In this document: piece by piece, positions 53,121-62,561 of the stretch
Position numbering within the stretch: the stretch's first letter is position 1
Layout: each line of letters begins with the position of its first letter
Source: Floridanema evergladense
GTDB taxonomy: Bacteria > Cyanobacteriota > Cyanobacteriia > Cyanobacteriales > Aerosakkonemataceae
NCBI RefSeq assembly: GCF_041929205.1
Contig: NZ_JBHFNT010000229.1
Strand: one strand, 5' to 3'
Length of the DNA: 64,000 nt
Notes under the pieces: model-generated
Seen by the model: only the letters and a program-made list of their open reading frames with translations
Database searches by the model: none
What the model was told of the DNA's origin: nothing
Program-made: the position numbers and the translations under genes

Positions 53121-55705
53121 TACAGATTCCCAGCATATTCGACAGTCGTTTTTACCTAGAGCAAAATCTAGATATTGCAGTTGCCGTCAGTAGACGCATC
53201 TTACCAGGAAGCCCATTACAACACTTTCTCAACTTTGGGCAATTTGAAAGTCGCGATCCTAGTACCTTTTTCAACACCAACTTTTACTTACAGAGAAATT
53301 CAGATGTCCAACGAGCGGTAAATGCGGGTGTTTTCCGCAGCGCTTTTCAACACTTCGTCAACGCCGGACAATTTGAAGGTCGCGATCCGAGTACTGTTTT
53401 TAATAGCAGTTTTTATTTACAAAGAAATCCAGATGTCCGACAAGCAGTGAGTAACAGAAGTATTAGAAGTGCTTTCTCACACTTTATTGACTTCGGACAA
53501 TTTGAACAACGTCAACCCAGCACAGAATTTAACCCCAGTTTGTATTTACGCCAAAATCCCGACGTACAAGCAGCGGTAACAGCTGGTACTATTGGTAGTG
53601 CTTTCCAGCATTACGTTCAGTTTGGCAGATCGGAAGGTCGCTTTGGCGGAGGAACAGTTTCTGGCAGTTTCGTACTTCAGTTATTGCACGCTTCCGACTT
53701 TGAAGGAGGAGTTCCCGCAATAGATGATGCGCCGAGAATGTCATCGGTAGTTAATGCTTTGCGATCGCAATTTCCCCAAAATACCCTATTCCTTTCTTCT
53801 GGCGATAATTACATTCCCGGCCCCTTTTTAGCAGCTAGCAGCGACCCATCTTTAAGAACAGCTTTAGGCAGAGAAGATATCGGTCGTGGAGATATTACCA
53901 TCCTCAATGCGTTGGGAGTACAAGCTAGCGTTTTCGGCAACCACGAATTTGACCAAGGAACCAGACAAGTTAGAACTTTAATCGCCAGAGATCGGGAATA
54001 TTCCGGCACAGCTTTTCCCTATTTAAGCGCCAATTTGAATTTTGCAACCGATGCTAACTTGCAAGATTTAGTAGTAGCAGATGGACAAGAAGCTAGGAAT
54101 ATTCCTAACAGTATTGCTAAAAGCACGGTGATTACAGTTAATGGCGAAAGAATTGGGATTGTTGGTGCAACTACTCCCACATTGCGAAGCATTTCTTCCC
54201 CTGGAGATGTCGGAGTTTCCCCCGCCAATCCAAATGATTTGGATGCTTTAGCTGCCACAATTCAACCATCAGTTGATGCTTTAACAGGTCAAGGAATAAA
54301 TAAAATTGTTCTCTTGGCACATATGCAACAATTGGATGTGGAATTAAACTTAGCTCCCAGGTTGCGAAATGTCGATATAATTGTGGCTGGCGGTTCCCAT
54401 ACTTTGTTATCTGATTCTAACGATCGCTTAAGAACAGGAGACACATCAGGCGGCACTTATCCCATATTAAGAACCTCCGCTACAGGCGAACCAGTAGTAG
54501 TCGTAAATACCACCAGTAACTATAAATATGTTGGTCGTTTAGTTACTGAATTCGACTCCCAAGGCAGAGTAATTACCCAAAATTTAAATCCTGAAATCAA
54601 CGGTGCTTATGCCACAGATCAACAAGGAGTAGTCGCCACAGGAAACGTTGCCCCAAATGCCAAAGTAGTCGAAGTAACCCAAGCAATAGGAAACGTCATC
54701 AACACCAAAGACGCGCAAACTTTTGGACGCACTAGTGTTTACTTAAATGGTGAAAGAAACTCAGTGCGTACCGAAGAAACCAACTTAGGAAATTTAACTG
54801 CTGATGCCAACCTCGCTGCCGCTAGAGCGATCGATCCTTCAGTAGTAATTTCCCTCAAAAATGGGGGTGGTATTCGAGAATCGATCGGTGCAATTGTAGG
54901 CGCAGGCGGTAACGATCCCAATGCCGGACAAAGGATTCCTCCTGTAGCTAATCCCGGCGCTGGTAAAGAAGCAGGTCAAATTTCTACCCTGGATATTGAA
55001 AACAGTTTGAGGTTTAACAATCAGCTAACATTGTTAACATTAACTGCCCAACAATTACAACAAGTAATTGAACATGGAGTCGCTGACTCCGGCCCAGGAA
55101 GAACCCCAGGACGTTTTCCCCAAGCAGGAGGAATCGCATTTAGTTTCGATCCTAATCGACCTGCGGGAAGTCGAGTCCGGTCTATAGCTATCAAAAATGC
55201 TAGTGGTAATACTACCGATGTGGTAGTTCAAAATGGGCAATTAGTTGGCGATCCAAATCGCACTTTCCGCACTGTTACTTTAAACTTTTTAGCTGGTGGC
55301 GGTGATGGTTATCCATTCCCCAATTTCCCGGCAAGAAACCAAGTAGAAACAGGTATTGGCGAACAAACAGCCTTAGCAAATTATTTAACCCAAAGATTTG
55401 CTAATACGCCTTTTAATGTTGCTGATGTAGGTGCGGCGCAAGACACCAGAATTCAAAATTTAAGTGCCAGAACCGATACAGTAATTTCGGGAACTTCAGC
55501 ACCACAAGCCCTGGCAAATCTACAATTATTTAATAATGTTGATTTGATTGCTCCGCCAGATTCCATGCCAAAGGTTTTAGCCGAAGCTTTTACCGACCCA
55601 TTAAGTGGAGTTTCGTCTAATTTTTCTAATGTATCACTCATTAGTGACCAACCGGATCTTGTGCTTAATTCTAACTTTTCAGAGATGCCGCTAACCTTAG
55701 CATAA
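53114..55705 (+). CDS. NPDV repeats fused to a 5'-nucleotidase/metallophosphatase
   Basis: From the ATG at 53114 the protein is 863 residues. Four NPDV units (about 1-180; FNSSFYLQRNPDVRQAV, SAFQHYVQFG) precede a UshA-like two-domain enzyme. The metallophosphatase part has LLHASDFEGG, SGDNYIPGP, FGNHEFDQGT and GGSHTLL; the normal first DxH motif reads SDFEG, so one metal ligand (His) is replaced. The C-terminal 5'-nucleotidase domain has ETNLGNLTADANL, KNGGGIRE and NFLAGGGDGYPF. No signal peptide is visible. Possibly secreted, phosphate-scavenging. Confidence 0.82.
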   Translation: MALQIPSIFDSRFYLEQNLDIAVAVSRRILPGSPLQHFLNFGQFESRDPSTFFNTNFYLQRNSDVQRAVNAGVFRSAFQHFVNAGQFEGRDPSTVFNSSFYLQRNPDVRQAVSNRSIRSAFSHFIDFGQFEQRQPSTEFNPSLYLRQNPDVQAAVTAGTIGSAFQHYVQFGRSEGRFGGGTVSGSFVLQLLHASDFEGGVPAIDDAPRMSSVVNALRSQFPQNTLFLSSGDNYIPGPFLAASSDPSLRTALGREDIGRGDITILNALGVQASVFGNHEFDQGTRQVRTLIARDREYSGTAFPYLSANLNFATDANLQDLVVADGQEARNIPNSIAKSTVITVNGERIGIVGATTPTLRSISSPGDVGVSPANPNDLDALAATIQPSVDALTGQGINKIVLLAHMQQLDVELNLAPRLRNVDIIVAGGSHTLLSDSNDRLRTGDTSGGTYPILRTSATGEPVVVVNTTSNYKYVGRLVTEFDSQGRVITQNLNPEINGAYATDQQGVVATGNVAPNAKVVEVTQAIGNVINTKDAQTFGRTSVYLNGERNSVRTEETNLGNLTADANLAAARAIDPSVVISLKNGGGIRESIGAIVGAGGNDPNAGQRIPPVANPGAGKEAGQISTLDIENSLRFNNQLTLLTLTAQQLQQVIEHGVADSGPGRTPGRFPQAGGIAFSFDPNRPAGSRVRSIAIKNASGNTTDVVVQNGQLVGDPNRTFRTVTLNFLAGGGDGYPFPNFPARNQVETGIGEQTALANYLTQRFANTPFNVADVGAAQDTRIQNLSARTDTVISGTSAPQALANLQLFNNVDLIAPPDSMPKVLAEAFTDPLSGVSSNFSNVSLISDQPDLVLNSNFSEMPLTLA

Positions 55706-55818
55706 GGCAGAAATTTATACGGCAGAGAGAGGAAAAATTAAACAGGAAAAAAGTGTTTTCTCTCTTCTGCTTTCCTAGTTTCAATTGCTGCAAGTACATT
55801 AACTATATGAATAATTAT

Positions 55819-56181
55819 TTACTCTATTCTCCAACTATAGACCTTACTTACTTGCCCAGACTGATTATTACTTGTAGATACAAAAAGATTTTGCCTTTTA
55901 GCATTCTTAAATTGAAATAAACAAAGCCCTAATCCTGTTCCAGAACAATCAACAACTTCGGTATAGCCTTTTTTGATCAAATAGTCGATCGTACTGTTGG
56001 GAACTCGATTATTCACTTGTTCGGAATTAACTACAGGTTGCCAGCCTCGCTGAATTAACATAGTTCTGACTTGAGCATAATTCATATTTCGCCGCAATCT
56101 GGGCAATGATTGGGCAAAAGATGACATTTGAACTGAACAAATTATAGTTAGAAGTATGCCGGAAGAAAGTAGTTTATTCAT
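55819..56181 (-). CDS. Small secreted hypothetical protein
   Basis: The 120-residue protein has a signal peptide (KLLSSGILLTIICSVQMSSFA, cleavage likely before QSLPRL). The mature part holds NYAQVRTMLIQRGWQPV, typical of small exported proteins with a PepSY-like or SmpA-like beta fold, and two Cys (VVDCSGTGLGLCLF). Function unknown. Confidence 0.7.
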   Translation of the reverse strand: MNKLLSSGILLTIICSVQMSSFAQSLPRLRRNMNYAQVRTMLIQRGWQPVVNSEQVNNRVPNSTIDYLIKKGYTEVVDCSGTGLGLCLFQFKNAKRQNLFVSTSNNQSGQVSKVYSWRIE

Positions 56182-56288
56182 ATCTTACTGTGTTAGATAA
56201 AACCAAATATTTTCTGAGTCTCGCCCTGCCTACCGTGACAAACGGTATTATTCTAGATTAAAGCAGTAGTTTTGTGGGAGATTAACTG

Positions 56289-56618
56289 GTGAGCCTTGTT
56301 TTAGAAGTTGAAGCACCTCCGTTCCGAGAAGATGCAACAGGAGCAATAAGAATCGGAAACTCAAGAGTTCTGCTGGAATTAGTAATTCGAGCTTTTCAGG
56401 ATGGTGCATCCCCTGAATCAATTGTCCAACGTTATTCAACTTTGCTATTATCTGATGTTTATACAACAATCGGCTACTATCTTAGACATCAAGAAGCAGT
56501 AGAAGCTTATCTCAATCATAGAGAACAGCTAGCAGAGTCGATTCATCAGCGTTTGTCAGCCGTTCAACCCGATCTAAGTTTAATTCGATCGCGCTTGTTA
56601 GCCCAAAAACAACCTTAG
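56289..56618 (+). CDS. DUF433 putative antitoxin
   Basis: A 109-residue DUF433 protein with a longer C-terminus than the other two in the window. Core: GNSRVLLELVIRAFQDGASPESIVQRYSTLLLSDVYTTIGYYLRHQ. The start is GTG at 56289. It is followed 10 bp later by a DUF5615 gene. Confidence 0.8.
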   Translation: MSLVLEVEAPPFREDATGAIRIGNSRVLLELVIRAFQDGASPESIVQRYSTLLLSDVYTTIGYYLRHQEAVEAYLNHREQLAESIHQRLSAVQPDLSLIRSRLLAQKQP

Positions 56619-56628
56619 AGAGTTAATC

Positions 56629-56979
56629 ATGCTGCGGTTGTTGAGTGATGAAAATTTTAATGGTGATATTGTTCGAGGGCTGTTTCTGCGTCAACCAAAG
56701 CTTGATTTGCTACGAGTTCAAGATATTGGTTTGGCAGAAGTAGACGATCCAACTATCTTAAAGTGGGCGGCAGAAAACGATCGCATTTTGCTAACTCACG
56801 ATCGCGCAACTATGCCTGATTTTGCTTACCAAAGATTACTTCAACAGGAAGAAATGTCAGGGTTGTTTGTTATTAACGATCGAATGTCCGTTAGACAAGC
56901 AATTGATGAACTTCTCTTGTTAGTTAATTGTAGTGAACAGTCAGAATGGAAAGGATTTGTGTTGTATCTGCCCTTGTAA
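56629..56979 (+). CDS. DUF5615 PIN-like protein
   Basis: A 116-residue DUF5615 protein: LLSDENFNGDIVRGLFLR, GLAEVDDPTILKWAAEND, ILLTHDRATMPDFAYQRL. The acidic PIN-like positions are all present. It is the third DUF433/DUF5615 pair in the window and the only one on the plus strand. Confidence 0.82.
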   Translation: MLRLLSDENFNGDIVRGLFLRQPKLDLLRVQDIGLAEVDDPTILKWAAENDRILLTHDRATMPDFAYQRLLQQEEMSGLFVINDRMSVRQAIDELLLLVNCSEQSEWKGFVLYLPL

Positions 56980-56987
56980 TCCGAAAA

Positions 56988-57030
56988 CGATCGCCTTTTT
57001 TATTGGTGAAGTTATGGAAGTGCGATCGCT
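56988..57030. repeat. 43-bp direct repeat, left copy
   Basis: A 43-bp sequence starting cgatcgccttttttattg and ending ggaagtgcgatcgct occurs here and, unchanged, at 58213-58255. Both ends carry HIP1 half-sites in inverted order. The pair brackets the ParE-like and HicBA modules. Confidence 0.85.
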
Positions 57031-57316
57031 AAAACTGACTGTCAATATCTCTAGCTTGGTGTAAAATTCTAACAATTTCGATACCAGCCGCAATTTTATT
57101 GTAAAAAATAATGTATGGCTTAACAGGAAAACTCCTGAGTCCTGCCATCAAATCGTCTCGTTGCTTGCCCATATTGGGAAATTGAGACAACATAGGAAAT
57201 CGATCCAAAATTTGGGCAATTTGTTTGTCAGCTAAGAGTTCATCTTGCTGTGTCAGATAAACCCAAATATCTTCTAAGTCTCGTTCTGCTTGTCGTGACA
57301 AACGGTAACGATTCAC
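57029..57316 (-). CDS. ParE/RelE-superfamily toxin
   Basis: The 95-residue protein fits the ParE plasmid-stabilisation family: YRLSRQAERDLEDIWVYLTQQ, FPMLSQFPNMGKQRDDL, GLRSFPVKPYIIFY, IEIVRILHQARD. Its GTG start overlaps the antitoxin stop by one base (TAGTG), so it is coupled. ParE toxins poison gyrase while other members of the superfamily cut mRNA. Confidence 0.85.
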   Translation of the reverse strand: MNRYRLSRQAERDLEDIWVYLTQQDELLADKQIAQILDRFPMLSQFPNMGKQRDDLMAGLRSFPVKPYIIFYNKIAAGIEIVRILHQARDIDSQF

Positions 57317-57606
57317 TAGGATTGCTCCTGCTGAAGTCGCTGTTTGCCCCGCATTTTGATGGTTTCAAGCAAATTAGGTAGCGTGGAATCATTATACTCA
57401 GTGTATTCTCCTTTCTGAAGTTGTTCCGCGCCTAGTGCAATGTCACGTTGTAAAGCTTCCTGTTTCTTTTGAAGTTCTTCACTAGAGAGCGATCGATACT
57501 GAATTTTTTGCGCTAAAAGTTGCTGCTCCTCGTCGGTAAGAGAGAGGATAATTTGAGCAAGAGAGTTAATCAATTTAACGTTGATTGAGTTAGTAGTTTG
57601 GCTCAT
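57316..57606 (-). CDS. Antitoxin partner of the ParE-like toxin
   Basis: The 96-residue acidic protein (LAQIILSLTDEEQQLLAQKIQ, LQRDIALGAEQLQKGEYTEYND) resembles short cyanobacterial antitoxins that precede ParE-like genes. The C-terminal half would wrap the toxin. Confidence rests mainly on its position and overlap. Confidence 0.72.
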   Translation of the reverse strand: MSQTTNSINVKLINSLAQIILSLTDEEQQLLAQKIQYRSLSSEELQKKQEALQRDIALGAEQLQKGEYTEYNDSTLPNLLETIKMRGKQRLQQEQS

Positions 57607-57781
57607 GATCCGAATTTTTAACTTGTTTTCTTATTGTGGTAGAAGGAAGTTGTTGGTATTTGATTCAAGCAGGACAAGCAAATACATTACATATAATTTA
57701 TCATTATGTGCGAATATGTGAAAATGCTCAAAATTGCTACAATCCGATCGATCGTCAACTAACACCACTCTTTGGGAAAGT

Positions 57782-57985
57782 ATGAAAATTAAAGTCGTTT
57801 TAGAACCTAGTGATGAAGGTGGTTACACCGCTTATGTTCCTTCACTACCAGGCTGTATCAGCGAAGGTGAGAATATTGATGAAGCTTTAATGAATATCCA
57901 AGAAGCAATTGAACTTTACCTTGAACCTTTGGAAGAGGATACATCTTTTGGGGAGAGCGCGATCGTTAGAGAACTAGTTTTATGA
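57782..57985 (+). CDS. hicB: HicB-family antitoxin
   Basis: From the ATG at 57782 the protein is 67 residues: KIKVVLEPSDEGGYTAYVPS, LPGCISEGENIDEALMNIQEAIELYL, the standard partial RNase-H fold of HicB. An upstream TTG frame to 57734 is unlikely. Its stop overlaps the hicA start by four bases (ATGA). Confidence 0.88.
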   Translation: MKIKVVLEPSDEGGYTAYVPSLPGCISEGENIDEALMNIQEAIELYLEPLEEDTSFGESAIVRELVL

Positions 57986-58209
57986 GTAAAGTTCCTAACC
58001 TTCCTTACACACAAATTATTGCTGCTCTACAAAGAGATGGGTGGGTAGTTGTTCGTCAGCGCGGTAGTCACATCAGATTAGAAAAAGAACTACCATCAGA
58101 AGTTTTAAAACTAACAGTTCCGGCTCATCGATCCGTTAAGCGATCTACTCTAGCTCGAATTTTAAAACAGGCTCGAATAGAGATCGATCGCTTCCTTGAA
58201 CTACTGTAG
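57982..58209 (+). CDS. hicA: HicA-family mRNA interferase toxin
   Basis: The 75-residue HicA shows the dsRBD-like core with the catalytic His in VVRQRGSHIRLEK and VPAHRSVKRSTLARILKQA. HicA cleaves mRNA and is blocked by HicB. The gene order antitoxin-toxin is the less common of the two seen in this family. Confidence 0.88.
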   Translation: MSKVPNLPYTQIIAALQRDGWVVVRQRGSHIRLEKELPSEVLKLTVPAHRSVKRSTLARILKQARIEIDRFLELL

Positions 58210-58212
58210 AAG

Positions 58213-58255
58213 CGATCGCCTTTTTTATTGGTGAAGTTATGGAAGTGCGATCGCT
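58213..58255. repeat. 43-bp direct repeat, right copy
   Basis: Exact copy of 56988-57030, placed 3 bp after the hicA stop. A minus-strand frame of 81 codons crosses it (58125-58370); its first 50 codons look membrane-like, but the tail reads through hicA in antisense, so I do not call it. Confidence 0.85.
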
Positions 58256-58368
58256 GTAAGTAAAGAAGATGTGTTAGATATATCAACCCTAGTATAGGAA
58301 TTATTGCTATTGAGAAGAATACTAGGTTTGCAATCGCGAATCCGAAGTAGGTTTTCTCTAGTTTTTCC

Positions 58369-58524
58369 ATGATATTGGTTATTAAAGAATATCAGTGTAC
58401 GCGAGGTCATACAAAAGATGAAGCTTATGCAATTTTGGAAATTCTTGGTGAAGCTTTGCGAGAAGATTTGAATAAGTCAAATTTTCGCGCTTCTGTTGAA
58501 AATTTGATTAAAATTATCATATAA
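58369..58524 (+). CDS. Short possible gene or gene fragment
   Basis: A 51-codon frame, ATG at 58369, reads VIKEYQCTRGHTKDEAYAIL, then EILGEALREDLNKS and FRASVENLIKII. Its composition is protein-like and helical, but there is no clear RBS and no family. It may be a fragment of a lost gene in the toxin-antitoxin island. Confidence 0.3.
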   Translation: MILVIKEYQCTRGHTKDEAYAILEILGEALREDLNKSNFRASVENLIKIII

Positions 58525-58559
58525 TTTTATATATCGGCTATCAAGATTTGAATAAAACT

Positions 58560-58787
58560 ATGAATATTACTATCCCACCAGAACGAGAAAATTTTATTCA
58601 GTCTCAGTTGGCAACAGGTAAGTATGAAAGTGCTGAGCAAATCGTAGATGAGGCACTTAAGCTACTCGAAAGACGAAATGAACAAGCAAAACTTTTAGCA
58701 GAGATACGCCAACACCAATGGCAACCTCTGGAAGAAATTCCAGATAGCGTTACTCTGCTAAGAAAGCTGCGGGGATATGATGACTGA
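58560..58787 (+). CDS. ParD-like ribbon-helix-helix antitoxin
   Basis: From ATG 58560 the protein is 75 residues: NITIPPERENFIQSQLATGK, YESAEQIVDEALKLLERRNE, the ParD/CopG pattern. Its partner downstream is a PIN protein rather than ParE. The two genes overlap by 11 bp. Confidence 0.8.
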   Translation: MNITIPPERENFIQSQLATGKYESAEQIVDEALKLLERRNEQAKLLAEIRQHQWQPLEEIPDSVTLLRKLRGYDD

Positions 58788-59235
58788 ATACTCATTTGAA
58801 TGTGTTCTTGATGCTAATGTTGCAGTGAAACTTTATATTAATCAGCCTTTTTCCGATAAAGCGATCGCATTACTCGATTTACTACAAGCCAATAAACCAG
58901 CTAAGTTTTATATTCCAGAATTTTTTTATGCAGAATGTGCTAACGTTCTTTGGCAGTACGTTCGCCTTGCTGCGTATCCTCCGCAAGAAGCGAAAAATAG
59001 CTTAGAGAATTTGAAACAACTTGATTTACAAGTTATCGATACTTTCAGTTTAATTTCTGAATCTATGGAAATAGCAATATCTTGTGGAATTGCTGTTTAT
59101 GATGCTTGTTATGTAGAACTGGCAAATCGTTTAAATATTCCCCTAGTGACTGCTGATAAAAAGCTGATTAATGCTTTATCATCTAGATCGTACATAATTC
59201 AATCGCTAGAAACATTGGTTATTCCATCTTTTTGA
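58777..59235 (+). CDS. vapC: PIN-domain toxin (VapC type)
   Basis: The 152-residue PIN protein has four acidic sites of the RNase active centre: CVLDANVAVKL, FFYAECANVLW, AVYDACYVELA and TADKKL. VapC toxins cut RNA, often tRNA. The start is ATG 58777 or 58780. It overlaps the ParD-like antitoxin gene. Confidence 0.88.
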   Translation: MMTEYSFECVLDANVAVKLYINQPFSDKAIALLDLLQANKPAKFYIPEFFYAECANVLWQYVRLAAYPPQEAKNSLENLKQLDLQVIDTFSLISESMEIAISCGIAVYDACYVELANRLNIPLVTADKKLINALSSRSYIIQSLETLVIPSF

Positions 59236-59297
59236 AGAAGATGAGGCAGACTATAGCTGAATATAAATCATAAATTAAGTTGAAGAGGTGAAAAAAT

Positions 59298-59819
59298 ATG
59301 ACGCAAGAACTGATAGATTTAAGAACCAGCATTTTAGAGGGGCGTTATGGCGATGCTTTGGCGATCGTAGATGAATTAGAAGGCATGAGCAAACAAGCAA
59401 TTCTGCGGACGATTCAATCTCATTTAGTCATTTTGTTAATTCACTTAATTAAAAACCAAATTGAACAACGCTTAACAGGTTCTTGGGCGAATTCAATTCG
59501 TAACTCAATCCGCGAAATTAAAAAGTTGAATCTTAAAGATAATAAAACTTCTTACTATATTAATGAAGATGAATGGGAAAATTTGATTGAGGAGGAAGTG
59601 TGGGAAAATGCGATCGCAGATGCCAGCGAAGAAGTAATGAATGGACAATTTACCCGTTCTCAACTTTCGGAAATGTTAGATCAACCGCAATTGCTGCAAA
59701 GAGCGATCGAACTAATCACCCTAACTTATACTCATTCAGCTAAAGAATTACCCGCATTAATTGAAGAAATTTTAGTAGATTTACCAGGCGGTGAAGATTG
59801 GATTAACCGGAGAAATTAA
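59298..59819 (+). CDS. DUF29 protein
   Basis: The 173-residue protein is a more distant DUF29 member (VDELEGMSKQAILRTIQSHL, LIHLIKNQIEQRLTGSWANSI, SIREIKKLNLKDN). RBS gaggtg precedes the ATG. Its 3' end overlaps the convergent Uma2 gene by 17 bp. Confidence 0.75.
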   Translation: MTQELIDLRTSILEGRYGDALAIVDELEGMSKQAILRTIQSHLVILLIHLIKNQIEQRLTGSWANSIRNSIREIKKLNLKDNKTSYYINEDEWENLIEEEVWENAIADASEEVMNGQFTRSQLSEMLDQPQLLQRAIELITLTYTHSAKELPALIEEILVDLPGGEDWINRRN

Positions 59820-60531
59820 TGTTTGCGGTTAGTTGCTGTACAAAAGCTTGGTGTTCAGGCGATCGCACTCCCGCTTGCAAAACCTCCAGCACACGCACCA
59901 TATTACTCGCCAATAAATCATTAACCGCTAACCACAACCCCGGAAACACTTGAGAGCGAATGATTCCAGACTCATCTGGCATTAATCTTACATAATCACC
60001 TTCCATTAGTTGAAACCATTCCAACTGATTTTCGTAAGATTGCCAAATTACGTACTCTTTCACGCCGTTTCTGCGATAAGCTTGCTTTTTACTACCCGTG
60101 TCAATAGCAACATTACTTGCAGCAATTTCCACAATTAACTCTGGCGCACCTTCAATATATCCATCTTTGCTCAAGCGAATTTGCCCACCTGCTGCGGGTT
60201 GAATAAACAGAACGGCATCAGGTTGAGGTTCGTTATCTAAATCTAAGCGCACAGTTGGTTCGGTGCTGGAGTCAACGCCTGGGGTGAGTGCTTGGTAAAC
60301 TCCTAACCACGTAACTACTCGACTATGCGGTTTACCATGTTGCTCATGCCTTAATGCAGATGCCACGTAGACGACTCCTTCAATCAATTCGGCTTTTTTG
60401 ATGTGAGTTGCGGCATTGTAGCGGCGCTCGAACTCGTAGCGGGTTAAGCGATCGCCACTTTCCAACGGAGGAGTCTGATTTCGATGCGATTCTGTACGGA
60501 GTCTTGTCATTGAATTTTCGATCGACCACAC
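59803..60531 (-). CDS. Uma2-family protein
   Basis: The third Uma2 protein of the window, 242 residues. The core is EPQPDAVLFIQP, GAPELIVEIAASNVAID and VKEYVIWQSYENQLEW. It carries an N-terminal extension with TRYEFERRYNAATHIKKAELIEG, the family's usual entry strand. Function unknown. Confidence 0.85.
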   Translation of the reverse strand: MWSIENSMTRLRTESHRNQTPPLESGDRLTRYEFERRYNAATHIKKAELIEGVVYVASALRHEQHGKPHSRVVTWLGVYQALTPGVDSSTEPTVRLDLDNEPQPDAVLFIQPAAGGQIRLSKDGYIEGAPELIVEIAASNVAIDTGSKKQAYRRNGVKEYVIWQSYENQLEWFQLMEGDYVRLMPDESGIIRSQVFPGLWLAVNDLLASNMVRVLEVLQAGVRSPEHQAFVQQLTANINFSG

Positions 60532-60560
60532 AGATCTAGCTTCATTTTAAACAGTGTTAG

Positions 60561-60694
60561 GACTTACGCACAGCCGATCCCCCAACCCCCTTACTAAGGG
60601 GGCTCTCTTAAATTCCCTCCTATCTTAAATTCCCCCTTCTCTTAAATTCCCCCCTTGGTAAGGGGGGTTAGGGGGGATCGCCTGTGCGTAAGTT
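60561..60694. mobile_element. MITE-like element next to the groEL2 promoter
   Basis: Terminal inverted repeats acttacgcacag (60562-60573) and ctgtgcgtaagt (60682-60693) are followed inward by gatccccc-rich arms. In between are three cttaaattccc units. At about 134 bp without a gene, it has MITE form. Similar gatccccc arms occur at 32768-32847. It ends 26 bp before CIRCE. I see no clear target-site duplication. Confidence 0.75.
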
Positions 60695-60720
60695 CTGATC
60701 TAAAATCCAAAATAGTATTG

Positions 60721-60747
60721 TTAGCACTCTGACCCTGAGAGTGCTAA
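60721..60747 (+). promoter_or_regulatory. CIRCE operator (HrcA binding site)
   Basis: TTAGCACTC (60721-60729), a 9-base spacer and GAGTGCTAA (60739-60747) form a perfect CIRCE. HrcA represses chaperone genes through it until heat or protein stress. It lies 31 bp before the groEL2 ATG, so it falls in the leader. Confidence 0.97.
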
Positions 60748-60778
60748 ATTGACTAATGGAAGTGAGAATGAATTAAAT

Positions 60779-62449
<1,671 letters not shown>

Positions 62450-62483
62450 TGCCACCAATGTTTGAGTAAAATTGCTAATCCTG

Positions 62484-62516
62484 AGATCCCCGACTTCTTC
62501 AAGAAGTCGGGGATCT
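62484..62516 (+). terminator. Perfect palindrome terminating groEL2
   Basis: agatccccgacttctt and its exact reverse complement meet around a one-base centre, 34 bp after the stop. No T-run follows, only ctagttg. The same family appears, diverged, at 43648-43680. Confidence 0.7.
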
Positions 62517-62561
62517 AGTTGTAAGATTACGGTCAGTACTATTTATTCGATCTGAACCGAT

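Noticed and set aside
58125..58370. Minus-strand 81-codon frame with a membrane-like start
   Set aside because: Its second half is antisense to hicA and it crosses the 43-bp repeat; only the first part looks protein-like, so it may be a broken gene at most.
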